From assembly GCA_027704905.1 (NCBI GenBank), contig CM051020.1, forward strand, positions 21,050,944 to 21,114,943: a stretch of DNA of 64,000 bases. Reading direction: 5' to 3'. Shown piece after piece: positions 27,757 to 40,774 of the stretch. Position 1 is the stretch's first letter; each line of letters starts with the position of its first letter. The notes below the pieces were generated by a model. The model saw only the letters and a list, made by a program, of their open reading frames with translations. It did not search any database and had not been told where the DNA came from. The stretch comes from Muraenolepis orangiensis. Lineage: Eukaryota > Chordata > Actinopteri > Gadiformes > Muraenolepididae. Position numbers and translations under genes: made by a program.

Positions 27757-30700
27757 CTAAGGGGGGGACACAGAGGGACTGAGAGGCTATCCCTTCAACA
27801 CACTTCAGTTCATGTCATGCTACTAGAAACTGATTCAAGCCAGTGTCTAGTGCAGCGCCCCCTGGCTGTAAGCTGCAATTCTGTGATGATCTGGTGCAGA
27901 CTTTAATATAATAATATACATTATTCATCCTACAGTTTCATCATCCTACAGTTCATCCGACACTAAACCTAACCTACACTTCCTGCATTCACAAAACAAT
28001 AAACCAGGATACAATATTATCATTCAATAAAAAAACAAATGAGTAACATGAAGTTTGATTGGGCTTCAATTTGGAGGGTTTCTCCCACGGGAATCAAATA
28101 CCTGAATATTGAAGCAAGCTACCTACCAACTGTCTGGGGCATGTATGAACATCTATAGCAAAACTCCCTTAAATGATGATCAAATACTGACCCCATCCAG
28201 TGGCGCATGCGTGCCCTTGGAGAAAACTCTTTGGCTTTTCCTCCAAATCGCTTGAGAGAAGGGCCACATGGACATTCTCTGGAAGAGGAAACCAATGATT
28301 ATTATGTGAAGAAAAGGCACAATGCAGAGAGAACACAACCCTGTGGACTCACTGTGCATGGAGGGCCTCCCACTTCAGGATCTCCTGCCAGGCCTGCTCA
28401 TTGTTCTGATTGTGGATATTGATAATATTGCTCATATCTTGAGGATCCAGTGCCTCCTCGCGCCATCGCCACCTACAGCCCGGGAGGGCATCCAGAGTCA
28501 CAAAGAGGCGGGATGGAAAAGTTCAAAGACTGAATACAAACAAAACATGACATTATGTGTTAATACATTACTTTTCCTTCTACAAAATTCCACATTCAAT
28601 TTGAACAGCTTTAACCAGTATTTGAGTCAGGGGTCTAACCCTTTACGCAGCATGGCATTCCAGAACATCTGTTCCGAGGGATAGACCCATTTCTTGTCAC
28701 TGCCGTGTCTGGGGATGTTTGATTCCTTTCTGTTGAGCGGCAGTGGGAAGGGCTGGTCCTGGGCAGGGCTCTGGTTCGGTGGAGGCATCTGAAAGATTCA
28801 ACACTACTTTAAAAAACAGTCTCCCCCTTGACCCCATGAAGACGCTATACCTGCAGTTGATTGTTTTGTTCGATACAGTTAGATCACATATAGAACTCGT
28901 CTTTCACACTCGAGGGACCGGTTATGCATTTAGTTAACGACTAAGGCGTGCACTGTCAATGACATAAGTCACTTGTGTTTGGTTTTTCTCTCTGAATAAC
29001 CCAACTTACAAGAATCTGAGATGAGCAGACTGGTTGTTGAATGAGAAGGAGGCTAACGCTAACTATTTTGGGAACGATCACAGCGCTCACTATTATCCAG
29101 GCACTAAAGCAGATTGACAGAACATAAACTGTTGAATTTCATAATTTGCTTACTTACGGTTCCATTATCCCAGGCAGCATAGGCTCTTTTAGTTCAAACA
29201 TCACACAAGGTCTGTTACTTTGCACTAAATATGCGTTGTGTCGAGCAGCTGGAATAAGCATACGTTGTAAAGCTTTAAGTAGCTTTAGTAGATAGACATA
29301 TTAGAAGGATGGAATTATGTAGTAGTATAGGGTTGCCACCAAGTACCATATTTGTTGGGTCGATGTCATTTTGTCCACTTGCTGCTGTTGCCTTCATGGG
29401 GCTCTCCACAAAGTCATAGGCTTGGTCCTGGTGGGCTGGACCTGCTGGACCCGAGCCAACAGCACCACCTACAGGTGGGAGGACAGAACCCCAGGATCGT
29501 TATCCCTCATCATGACATACCTCTCTCCGTCTCCGTCTGTGTTCAGGGATGACCAGATAACATGTTTGGTATATAATTCACTTATTTAAGGAGTATGAAG
29601 CTAGGTTTGGTGCATTTGACAGATCCGTATTCCGATACACAAAATGTATTTACTGTTTATTGTTCCTGTTCCAATAACCGCCGGTTTGATTTAGGGTGTC
29701 AAATAAAATTTGAAGTTAAGCATATAATTGAATTGAAAGCCAATAAAGGCATTGCTTTGAACTAATAGGAGCTCCTATTTGTACCTAGAAATGAAACATT
29801 GTGGGAAACCACATGAGGGTGAACTGGCTAGTGAACTGGCTAGTGAACTGGCTAGTGAACTGGCTAGTGAACTGGCTAGTGAACTGGCTAGTGAACTGGC
29901 TAGTGAACTGGCTAGTGAACTGGCTAGTGGGGATGGACTGAAATACTTAATTAAGCCAAGCTCATGGATTTCAATGTTTGGGCTCATACTTCCCATGACT
30001 GGGTTGGCTTTGGTGCATGGGGCATTCAGGGGGAGGCGAGGCTACAAGGGAGATACGGTGAGCAAGGTTGAGGTGAGGAGTGAGACAAGACAACAATAAG
30101 ATAAAAACATTTATATTGTTGACCGAGATTCAACGGATTAAAATCAATCAACTTAATTAATAGATGATCAAAAAGTCACACTTTTCAGCCTTATTTGAAA
30201 TAGGATTTGATCATAACAACAAGTATTCAAGGTGTTTCAAATGACTCTTTGTTGTAATGTGTTCATTGTTGATTGATTTCTAGGGATTTTCTTGTTTTTA
30301 GACTAGTTGACTTAACCGTCAGGGAAATTAGTCTGCTCATTTCTAACAATTTCAGATGTTTATAAGAAAAAGGCATAGTCAATAATTATTATAATTAATT
30401 TTTACTCACTTAGGGTACATAATTGATTGAACAAGCCAGAAGGCGAAGCTTCATAGCAAAGGAATAGCTTGGTGGGGACAATGTGAGCACACGCAATATT
30501 TTTTGCACACACTGTAGCGCAACTACAGTGTGTGGGCTAGTTTAACTAGTTCACAGTAGCTAGCTTTGTTCTGGTTTTGTTTTTATAGTTAAAGCTTATG
30601 TTTGAGTAACTGTATTGAAATGCAGGGGATTGATATTTCAACTTTTGTTTCCTAATGTTGTGGAAGTGCAGTCTGAATATGACTTCTTGCTGATGGAAAC

Positions 30701-32575
30701 CCACTTTGGCTACTCTACGCACACAGGCAGACAGTCGGGGGAAAGAGAAGGGCCAGACGGGTTTCAGGGGGAGGTTGTCCATTGGCTGTTGCAGATCGCA
30801 TTATTGGAGAGATCGCTGATTTGGCAGACATGTCCCAGCCACTTTGTAAGGAGAAGATTTTGTTCATTTTAACATAGTCTCCATTAATTCACTTTCAGCT
30901 TGATATAGATTTTTGATCACGACAATTCACTGGTTTCTGTGGTGGGGGCATATGCCTAGCGTCACTCTAAGGAGGTTCAGACAAGACACCAGGGCTCAAA
31001 CCCCTGCCTTTCTGCCTTCTTAAGCAAAAGCACCCTTTCTCTGTAGGCTAGCAGATTTAGTTTGAAAATATATAAAAAAAACGATATATATATAATATAT
31101 TCAAATATGTCTATACATCTATTAACATAAACTTTTATAATGGAAGTTATTCCACATATTATTTATTCACTATTGTGCCATTAAACATTAATTTGCAATT
31201 ATGATGTTTAAATGTTGCATGTGCCTAATTTCAGAGCTCAGTCTGGGACTAATTCAATATTGGCCTCTTCATCTGACCTACTCCCTGTAGGTCACTCTTC
31301 ATCTGACCTCCTCACTGTAGGTCACTCTTCATCTGACCTCCTCACTGTAGGTCACTCTTCATCTGACCTACTCACTGTAGGTCACTCTTCATCTGACCTC
31401 CTCACTGTAGGTCACTCTTCATCTGACCTCCTCACTGTAGGTCACTCTTCATCTGACCTACTCACTGTAGGTCACTCTTCATTATTAGATGAAGAGAGGT
31501 TGGTAAAAGCCACTATTAAAAAGGCTATTAGGGTAGCCAGTAAAGTGACACATTAAGCTTTTCCTGTTAAACGGTGCAATGCTGTTGGAGAAGTGCTTGA
31601 CTGACTTTGAGCAGGTTCATTCTATTATTTAGGGTATTTTAATACATTATTAAGCATATCATTGAAATGTAAGCCAATAAAGGCATTGCGTTGAACAAAT
31701 AGGAGTTCCTATTTGTACCTATAAATGAAACGTTGTGGGAAACCATACGAAGCGAGGGTGAACTGGCTAGTAGAGATGGCTAGTAGAGATGGCTAGTAGA
31801 GATGGCTAGTAGAGATGGCTAGTAGAGATGGCTAGTAGAGATGGCTAGTAGAGATGTATTGAAATACGGATGGATTTCAATTCGATTTTGAAAAATCGAC
31901 CTATAGGTTTGTGCTCATACTTACCATTACTGGGTTGGTTTTGGTGCATGGGGCATTCAGGGGGAGGCGAGGCTACAAGGGAGATACGGTGAGCAAGGTT
32001 GAGGTGAGGAGTGAGACATCAGATAAAAAATGTTTTAAACCAAATATTGTTGACCGAGATACAACTGATTAAAATCAACAAACAAAAATATAAATTTAAA
32101 TTAGCTGCATTTGTTTTCTTACTTGATTAATGTACTAATGATTAATGTACTTGAAAATTATCATCTATGATTATGAAAGATTATCAAAAATTATTATTAA
32201 AAAGAAAAATAACCCAGGCAGGTGGCATTCTGGACGGTGGGGCTCATCACACACACAATGCTCTTTAAAACACAGCACCCACTTCACCACTGTCTGTGCT
32301 GAGCCAGCAAAGTATTCCTATATAAGTTTAACTTAGTTTAAGTTTCTTTGGCCCTTGTTCTCAGTCAAAGGCAAAGCCATCAGAATTTGTTAGTGACAGT
32401 TGTAGTCAACTGTCCCTCAACCACATGTAGTCTTCTCTTCAACATCCATATACTGATCATATACCATCTCACCTCTGGCCGGGTCCTGGTGCATGGGACA
32501 GCCCTGGGGTGGAGTGACCACAGCTGCATCCGCTCTGACTGTTGGAAACAACCCTGTAGACCCTGTGGCTCCCAT
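27558..32575 (-). CDS. hccs: holocytochrome c-type synthase (cytochrome c heme lyase), six coding exons
   Basis: This mitochondrial enzyme, on the inner membrane facing the intermembrane space, attaches heme to the CXXCH cysteines of apocytochrome c and c1. Six coding exons (32575-32473, 29468-29347, 28788-28640, 28472-28353, 28278-28192, 27756-27558) join with GT-AG borders and matching phases to give 259 residues; the human protein is about 268. Readable landmarks are an N-terminal GCPMH motif (25-29), [27 protein letters not shown], the [10 protein letters not shown] block with His145 and Glu150 (equivalent to human His154, the heme ligand, and Glu159), [26 protein letters not shown] with His202 (human His211), YVIDYYDG, and the C-terminal [13 protein letters not shown]. 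The start is the ATG of MGATGSTG, which keeps the usual Gly2. The intact frame and good splice sites point to a working gene. It may be one of two fish paralogues. Confidence 0.95.
28192..28278 (-). CDS. hccs: hccs coding exon 5
   Basis: This exon encodes [18 protein letters not shown] and [10 protein letters not shown], ending two bases into a glycine codon. The acceptor is CCTCTTCCAG and the donor GG|GTCAGT. Confidence 0.93.
28353..28472 (-). CDS. hccs: hccs coding exon 4, heme-ligand exon
   Basis: This exon encodes [16 protein letters not shown] and then the [21 protein letters not shown] block, with the heme-ligand histidine at residue 145. The acceptor is GGGCTGTAG and the donor CA|GTGAGT. 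Confidence 0.94.
28640..28788 (-). CDS. hccs: hccs coding exon 3
   Basis: This exon encodes [14 protein letters not shown] through the conserved [18 protein letters not shown] block and two bases of a glycine codon. The acceptor is AATCTTTCAG. The donor GG|GTTAGA is weak but keeps phase with the next exon. Confidence 0.93.
29347..29468 (-). CDS. hccs: hccs coding exon 2
   Basis: This exon completes Gly35 and encodes 40 residues, including [18 protein letters not shown]. Its acceptor is CCCACCTGTAG and its donor is ATG|GTACTT. The mammalian exon has extra Cys-Pro pairs here, as far as I recall, while this one has ESP where mammals have ECP. The match to the AHQERAYEYVE block of the family supports the call. 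Confidence 0.9.
29716..30152 (+). repeat. hccs intron block, copy A, with 12-bp minisatellite
   Basis: This 437-bp block is repeated at 31649-32084. Shared parts include AAGCCAATAAAGGCATTGC, GAAACATTGTGGGAAACCA and GGGGGAGGCGAGGCTACAAG. Inside, 29821-29928 holds nine perfect copies of GAACTGGCTAGT. Confidence 0.9.
31267..31480. repeat. 30-bp minisatellite in hccs intron 1
   Basis: Seven copies of a 30-bp unit with CATCTGACCTCCTCACTGTA; two copies have CTACTC for CTCCTC. Confidence 0.97.
31649..32084 (+). repeat. hccs intron block, copy B, with 13-bp minisatellite
   Basis: This is the paralogue of copy A. At the same internal site it has seven copies of GGCTAGTAGAGAT (31765-31855), a different unit length from copy A. 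Confidence 0.9.
32473..32575 (-). CDS. hccs: hccs coding exon 1
   Basis: This exon encodes residues 1-34 plus the first base of codon 35. It starts [13 protein letters not shown] and contains the single Cys-Pro heme-binding-type motif GCPMH. The donor is G|GTGAG. About 20 bases upstream of the ATG there is a CTCACTAACTCAAAG stretch that could be a splice acceptor for a noncoding first exon. Confidence 0.9.
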
Positions 32576-32743
32576 CTCTCCGCACCTCCTTTGAGTTAGT
32601 GAGCACATGTCATTATAACATGGACAAAAACACACATTCTCCTAATTCCATCAGGACCCTGGTGAATAACCTCCACTATAGCCCCTGTATGATCACACTC
32701 CCGGTTAGCCCATTGAAAGTAGTTCAGTCTACTTTTAATAAGA

Positions 32744-33020
32744 TGACCATAGAGTGACCCCGGAGTGTTGGGTCACTCTATGGTCCTTGAGGGTCATACC
32801 CTATAGTTCTAGGACCATAGAGTGACCCCGGAGTGTTGGGTCACTCTATGGTCCTTGAGGGTCATACCCTATAGTTCTAGGACCATAGAGTGACCCCGGA
32901 GTGTTGGGTCACTCTATGGTCCTTGGGGGTCATAGGGTCATACCCTATAGTTCTAGGACCATAGAGTGACCCCGGAGTGTTGGGTCACTCTATGGTCCTT
33001 GAGGGTCATAGGGTCATACC
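32744..33020. repeat. 68-bp palindromic minisatellite upstream of hccs
   Basis: Four units, the last spaced at 76 bp. Each has a perfect hairpin: arm ACCATAGAGTGACCC, a 9-base loop CGGAGTGTT, and its exact complement; in units 2-4 the arms extend to 18 bp. Confidence 0.95.
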
Positions 33021-33379
33021 CAAGGTTGAGGAGACCTCAGACTTCATCCTCATGTGGAGGTACAGCTGACACATAAGAGTCAGATTCCCAGGCTCCACCA
33101 GTATTATTATTACTATTATATCAGCATTCGTACAACATTATAGTTAGCAGTTAGTAGTTAATAGGTAGTAGTTTGTGTATAACTACTAACTAGCGCTAGG
33201 TTACTAGCATCTTATGTCATCATCCGAGGTAACGCACAGGTTTAAGAAAACAACCACCAGCTGACACAACCGAACACAAATAACGTAATCGCTCTAAATC
33301 TGACATTTCGTACACGATATTAATGATACAGACGAAGCGAAAAGAAGACGTTAAGACAGGAAACAACCGACCTGCAGTG

Positions 33380-34786
<1,407 letters not shown>

Positions 34787-34840
34787 TTTGATACGGTTTG
34801 ATACGGTTTGATACGGTTTGATACGGTTTGATACGGTTTC
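34787..34840. repeat. 10-bp minisatellite
   Basis: Five copies of TTTGATACGG. Confidence 0.95.
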
Positions 34841-34974
34841 CGGGTTCAACGCCATGTTTCCTCGAGTGCACCGGTTTCATCAGGCTCCAAAAAAATTTGA
34901 AAATGTTGTCTGGAAGACCGGCATTCTCAACACAACAGGATGTTCTACGCACTATTGTTTCTGTTCGTCACTGA

Positions 34975-35142
34975 CATATACGTACATACATACGTACGTA
35001 CGTACATACAGACAGACAGACATACATACATACATACGTACATACGTGCATACATACGTACATACATACATACATACGTGCATACATACGTACATACATA
35101 CATACATACATACATACATACATACATACATACATACATACA
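34975..35142. repeat. (ACAT/ACGT/ACAG)n tetranucleotide array
   Basis: Mixed ACAT, ACGT and GACA units, ending in a pure (ACAT)n stretch. Confidence 0.95.
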
Positions 35143-35318
35143 TTGATTTTCAGTTTTTATTTTTGGTATTTTTGAAATGAAGGAATACAGTACATATTTA
35201 AAAGAACATACCAATATGAGTGCAGGAGGGGGGGGGACCCAAACCTCAGCTGGCTTATATGACTCCCTCCCTCTCCAGAAATAACTACGTATGAAGAAAC
35301 ACTAGAAAACACACATTG

Positions 35319-35319
<1 letters not shown>

Positions 35320-35367
<48 letters not shown>
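35320..35367. repeat. (TG)n then (AG)n microsatellite
   Basis: Eighteen TG units followed by six AG units. Confidence 0.95.
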
Positions 35368-35368
<1 letters not shown>

Positions 35369-36879
35369 TTTATAGAGAAGACAAGAGAGTAACAGAGGCT
35401 TGGACCATCAAGCAGGCTCTCAGTCCTGTGTTTGAAGTTATCAATTGAAGAAGAAGACTTTGCAGTAGAGAATAAGAGTGCGTAAATCTCTGTGTTTTAT
35501 GGAAAACTGACGACTCGTCGCCTGAGAGAAGGGTGAAGGTTATCCGATTGTCTGGTATTATGTGTATGGTTTTGGGAATTGGTTTTCAAAGACACAATTG
35601 AAAGAGTGGCTAGCAGAACAGGGAGGCGACGCCTGGTCAGAGGAGGTAGTCTTTTCTAAAGTAGGTTGGATAGGTTTTACTGGCCCAGAGCTGTATATGA
35701 GATATGAATAGATTAAACTGTAATAAAGTGTTAAGAGGCAAGCCTGATGAACCGAGCCCCCAATCGTTCTGATAATATCAAGTCACCTTGCAGTTTTATT
35801 GTTAACTGAGGGGATGTGATTTCTCCATGTTTCTCTACTAGGAGGCCTAGGAAACACGGTATTCTCACAATACAGAATGTTCAAATATGTTTTCTTTTGT
35901 TGGGGAATATAATGAAATGATGAAATTCATGTTTTTTATGTTTAGAGATAAGTTAGTTAGTTAGTTATTTGCTAAGAACTTTAGTGACTTCATGACTGTT
36001 CAAAGTTACCGTGTGTTGGAGCCTATTTTTGGGATCCAGTTATTTAAGCTTTTGATTTGCAATTGATTTTACTTTGCATTATTATTTAGATTTAGTTTAT
36101 TCTGATTATTATTAGTCTTTACCTGAAAGCCACAATTGTCGACCTTCATCTAGTGTGTATCCCGGTCACATAGATTGAAAGCACCACTATAATAGGGTGT
36201 GATATGACCTCCCCCTCCATAATAAGTCTACATAATACACTGACTCAGTTAAACTGTGGTTGTTGAACTGGCGTGTTGACGTGTACTGTGATGTAGTCTC
36301 ACAAATCACACTCACGACCAATCATGTACAAGATACAAAATATTTATATTGGCCAATTGCAACAGGTACATTGGAATGCTTACTCCCCATTCCCTCCCAC
36401 AGTTTACATCTCATGGATATGTTGCTGGAAGCGCAAATCTGTAAGTGTATATTTAGCTATTAAAACTGCTGACTATACCCTTTCACCATCAATGTCTTAA
36501 ACGGCCTTGCACTGTAATAATCATAACTCCCCACCTCTACCTATAGCTTACATATTTATTGTTTACATACCTGTATGATAGCCATGTACATTTTTACTGT
36601 TATTACCATATATAAATGAATCTTCAACTGTTAATATAACTGCGTACCCCTGCTCACTACCTCACTACTCACAACCTCTGTATATACATTTCTATATATT
36701 TACCTTGTTGATATAACTATATACCCCTGCTCCTACCTGTTCATACTTACCTGTGTGTATATATATATATACCTATAATTCTGCACATATATCATACCTA
36801 CTCTATAAGTTATTTTATTCCTGTTTTTATAAGTAGTTTTTTAATAGACTTTTTTTACATCTTATTTAACCACTGTACA
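35368..36879. other. AT-rich DNA, possible retroelement remains
   Basis: 35370-35880 has the look of an untranslated or LTR segment (AATAAAGTGTTAAGAGGCAA) but I cannot find ends. 36480-36879 may be the 3' untranslated part of the LINE tail that follows. Confidence 0.35.
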
Positions 36880-37001
36880 TTATATATTACCATGCACTTT
36901 ACTGCAACATTTGCACTCTGGTTAGATGCCAAGTTATTTCCGCTGTACTGTACTTGTGCTGTGAAATAACAATACATTTGAATCTTATCTAATCTAATCT
37001 A
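36880..37001 (+). mobile_element. LINE-like 3' tail with TCTAA repeats
   Basis: ATTACCATGCACTTTACTGC, CTGTACTGTACTTGTGCTG and a final (TCTAA)n tail match, in reverse complement, the copy at 53786-53905. The AT-rich 400 bases before it may belong to the same element. Confidence 0.65.
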
Positions 37002-37204
37002 AAAGCAAACACAAACTCAGCTGGCAGTATACGGTAAACAAGTGTCTGTAAACGTTTCAAATAAACACCATGTAGACTATACAAATACACTTTTTCAAAT
37101 CCTCTTCTGAAAGATTAAACTTGCGCAAATACGTTTTGTCTTCGCTACAATATCTCCATAACGAAATAGGGAACAAGGCATAACTCCGCTCCTTCAGTTC
37201 TAGG

Positions 37205-37324
37205 ACTGCTAGATCAGAGGTTCTGCTATCACACAGTAGCACTGCTGGATCAGAGGTTCTGCTATCACACAGTAGCACTGCTGGACCAGAGGTTCTGCTA
37301 TCATACAGTAGCACTGCTGGATCC
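37205..37324. repeat. 36-bp minisatellite
   Basis: About 3.3 copies of a 36-bp unit with AGAGGTTCTGCTATCACACA and GTAGCACTGCTGGATC. Confidence 0.95.
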
Positions 37325-38118
37325 ATCGAGATGTTATTCGACACACACCTACACTGTTGATGGACCCCTCCATGAACCCCCGAAAACCCCCGTTCCTTAC
37401 AAGAAAGTTAAAAATGGTATATACTATACTTTATATACTATATTAAGCTATACACAACGCAACCACCTGTCTTCCAAACTAAAGTCTTAATGTTTATTGG
37501 TAACATGTAGGTTATTATTGATCCAACTAAATGTTATTGATCCATGTAGACAGACATATGTAGGTGTTATTGATACAACTCAATGTTATTGATCCATGTA
37601 GGTGTTGAACTGTGATACTCAAAACGCATCACTTCCTTTGCGCAGACCAGATTTCCCGCCACAGTACCGTCCAGTGCACTGAAAATGTAAACTAATAAAT
37701 TCACAGGTCTCGTGGTTTTTTGCTAAGGCCAATTCATAAAAGTATAGCAAAAATAATAATAAACGCTCATGCAGCTTTAAACGATAGTGGAGTTGAGAGA
37801 CTAGTTTACAGCTTCTATCTGAGGTGATCACCACACAGACGTAAAGATGGGGATGTTCACACCACAGCCCTAGTTTTAATGAGGGCAGACGCTGGGATAC
37901 AGCCCCCAAAGAGAGACTCGTAACACACAATGACTGATGTCTCAGACACGCATCTCTCCCACACAAAAGTAAACTCTGAAGTGTCATACTAAATAGACAC
38001 CCAGGCGGCGATCATTACGCATGACTATAAAAAAGTATCAAGCGATAAAACACCAGAAAAGAACATCAAAAAATAATGGATGAAGCCGTCTCCCGCTGTG
38101 ACGATGAGGACGATGGAG
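37325..38118. other. unique DNA, no gene seen
   Basis: The 122-codon minus-strand frame 37987-37619 has no recognisable domain. Confidence 0.5.
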
Positions 38119-38460
38119 ACTAATGGAGGACACAAACCGTCCAAAGAAAGGAACTCACTAATGGAGGACACAAACCGTCCAAAGAAAGGAACTCACTAAT
38201 GGAGGACACAAACCGTCCAAAGAAAGGAACTCACTAATGGAGGACACAAACCGTCCAAAGAAAGGAACTCACTAATGGAGGACACAAACCGTCCAAAGAA
38301 AGGAACTCACTAATGGAGGACACAAACCGTCCAAAGAAAGGAACTCACTAATGGAGGACACAAACCGTCCAAAGAAAGGAACTCACTAATGGAGGACACA
38401 AACCGTCCAAAGAAAGGAACTCACTAATGGAGGACACAAACCGTCCAAAGAAAGGAACTC
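38119..38460. repeat. 38-bp minisatellite
   Basis: Nine identical 38-bp copies containing ACTAATGGAGGACACAAACC and GTCCAAAGAAAGGAACTC. No substitutions are visible, so expansion is recent or homogenised. Confidence 0.98.
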
Positions 38461-38878
38461 CGAGCCACGCAAAGACCAACTGGACATGAAAACAAACCCC
38501 CTCCTGCTCAGTAATACTCCAGGACTTTGAATGTGGAGATGAAAATAACTAAAAACCAATTTTATTAAATATGAAAAGATTTAAAACGTGAATGAATTCA
38601 CTGGGTTTTCGAGTTGCACTCTTTTTTACAGGCAGCACGTCTAAAAAAGGTGTTTGAGTTGCACTTCAAAAGAGTGCAACTCGAAACGTGTTGCCGTGCA
38701 AGTGTTCTGCATGGAGGTTTTAGGGCTTGTTGTACGAGCCTTCAATGCTGTGAGAGCAGTATTTTAATGCCGTAATAAAACTTTTCTGCACATTGCCGTG
38801 GTTTCCCTTCCCATCACTTTTTTGGTTTGCTTGGCCTGTTTGGGAATCCTGATTCCCACTTGGTTTGCATTCTGCCGG

Positions 38879-39145
38879 TGTGATGTGGATGTGACTGCCT
38901 GAGAGAGTGTGGTGTGGATGTGACTGCCTGAGAGAGTGTGGTGTGGATGTGACTGCCTGAGAGAGTGTGGTGTGGATGTGACTGCCTGAGAGAGTGTGGT
39001 GTGGATGTGACTGCCTGAGAGAGTGGGGTGTGGATGTGACTGCCTGAGAGAGTGTGGTGTGGATGTGACTGCCTGAGAGAGTGTGATGTGGATGTGACTG
39101 CCTGAGAGAGTGTGGTGTGGATGTGACTGCCTGAGAGAGTGTGAT
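38879..39145. repeat. 29-bp minisatellite
   Basis: Nine copies of a 29-bp unit with GTGGATGTGACTGCCTGAGA; a few copies carry GATGTG or GGGGTG variants. Confidence 0.97.
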
Positions 39146-40107
39146 GTGGTGTGCTGAGTGCTATGGGCCACAGGATAGCAGTTCCTTCAGCGGGGAGATG
39201 GTTTGTTCTGGGTCAGTGTGGTAGTGTGTGGCACATTTTGATTTTTGATTGTGATTTGTGATATGTGGCAAATCTAAATAGTGATGAATTGACTTTTATT
39301 GAATTCTGTGGAGAACTTTGTTTTCTGCACCTGAACTATCCTAGTTGATTGTGCTTGGAGACATTACTGACATGTCTCCAACCACATGTAGTGACTGACT
39401 GATGTAAATGTTCTCCTGTTTTTTAACTCTCTAAAGACCTCTTCACTCTCTGCCTGCAGTTCTTGGTGTGACAGTGAACTGTACTGGGGCTTGTACATCT
39501 TGGTTAGGGAAGTAGGTTCCTTTTCAGAGTGTTCTGATATATGCAGAATGCTGTGTATTCATCAGTGATTGGCGATGGGATCTTGGCCACAGCCATCCAC
39601 TTGGTCACCACACCCATCAGCAGATCTCTTTCTCTGGGCCTTTGTGAAAGCTATCTGGCTCCCTTCTGCATACCCTAGTGTTCTTGTGGCTGCCCCACTG
39701 TGCTCGCTCCACCTACAGGCCTCATCAGAGCATGCAGTGCCACTCAGCTTGTTCACAGCTGCCAGCCGAGCGCAGAGTACGGCACCTACATGCCAACACG
39801 CTTCTCCTCACCCTGCCACGCGAGTGCAGTGGTACCAATCCCTCCTCCACAGCAACCCAGGCTGTCAACGGTGGGTCATTTAAACTGTAGGAGTGGTTCA
39901 CCTGACATTGGAGAAAAGTTTTGATTAATTGTGTGCAGGGACGGACATCTGGAGCACCGGGAGTTTTCCCCCTCGGTGGCCGCTTGACAACACAAAATAT
40001 ATATAACCCGCTTATATCAAAATAACCAAGTATTGTGTGTGTGTGTGGGGGGGGGCACTGTGGTTGGGTATCAGGGACAGATCGGGCCATCGGGACATTC
40101 CTCTTGA
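39146..40107. other. unique DNA, overlapping short frames only
   Basis: Frames of 64-139 codons overlap on both strands around 39560-40144 without any domain; CG content is slightly raised. No gene is supported. Confidence 0.5.
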
Positions 40108-40389
40108 TTTCACCACCAGGTGTGAGTGTGATTAGCCATTGCAAATGGTCATGTGATTACAAGTGTCATTGACATCTCATGTGGGAGTGTCAGATGAGGA
40201 TAAGTGATCAGTCTTCCAGCCTACCCAGTGGACTGTACCAACTGGTAGGCTGATCTATCCGTCGTACATCTGGGTGGACACCCCCACATGTGATGTCACT
40301 TTGACAATGACAATCGTACCATTAAAATGGTGTTCACGGTGATAATGTTTGATCACAGTCACATCTGGTGGCATAATAGGGGCCCTTTC
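40108..40389. mobile_element. palindromic MITE, full length
   Basis: TTTCACCACCAGGTGTGAGT at the left is matched in reverse complement by CACATCTGGTGG and GGGGCCCTTT at the right. The arms also pair further in (CCAGCCTACC with GGTAGGCTG; CATGTGGGAGTGTC with GACACCCCCACATG), so the 282-bp unit is nearly a full foldback. Confidence 0.65.
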
Positions 40390-40697
40390 AGGTGTGTGAA
40401 AGAGAAGGAGTTCTGTGTGAGAGGTTCAAGGTTGATTAAAGTGAGGGTGGAACAGCTCAACCAATGCCTGAGGACAACCATTGAAAATCAGCCCCATTGA
40501 CCTTGTGGTTGATGAACGTGTATTGTCCTGATCTACTTCACATGATACAATGCAATGATTTGAAGCCGTAGTTCAGTGAAACTGAAACCTATGTGCGCTG
40601 TTTGCTGAAGAGCAATTCTAATGTGCTTTAGCTTGCTGCTCAAACCCCCCTGGAGATGTCTTCATGTTCGCTTCTCATTTCACATACAAATGCACTG

Positions 40698-40698
<1 letters not shown>

Positions 40699-40752
<54 letters not shown>

Positions 40753-40774
40753 ACGCACACGCACACACACACAC
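40699..40774. repeat. (CA)n with (CACACG) units
   Basis: About 38 dinucleotides with four GC replacements. Confidence 0.95.
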
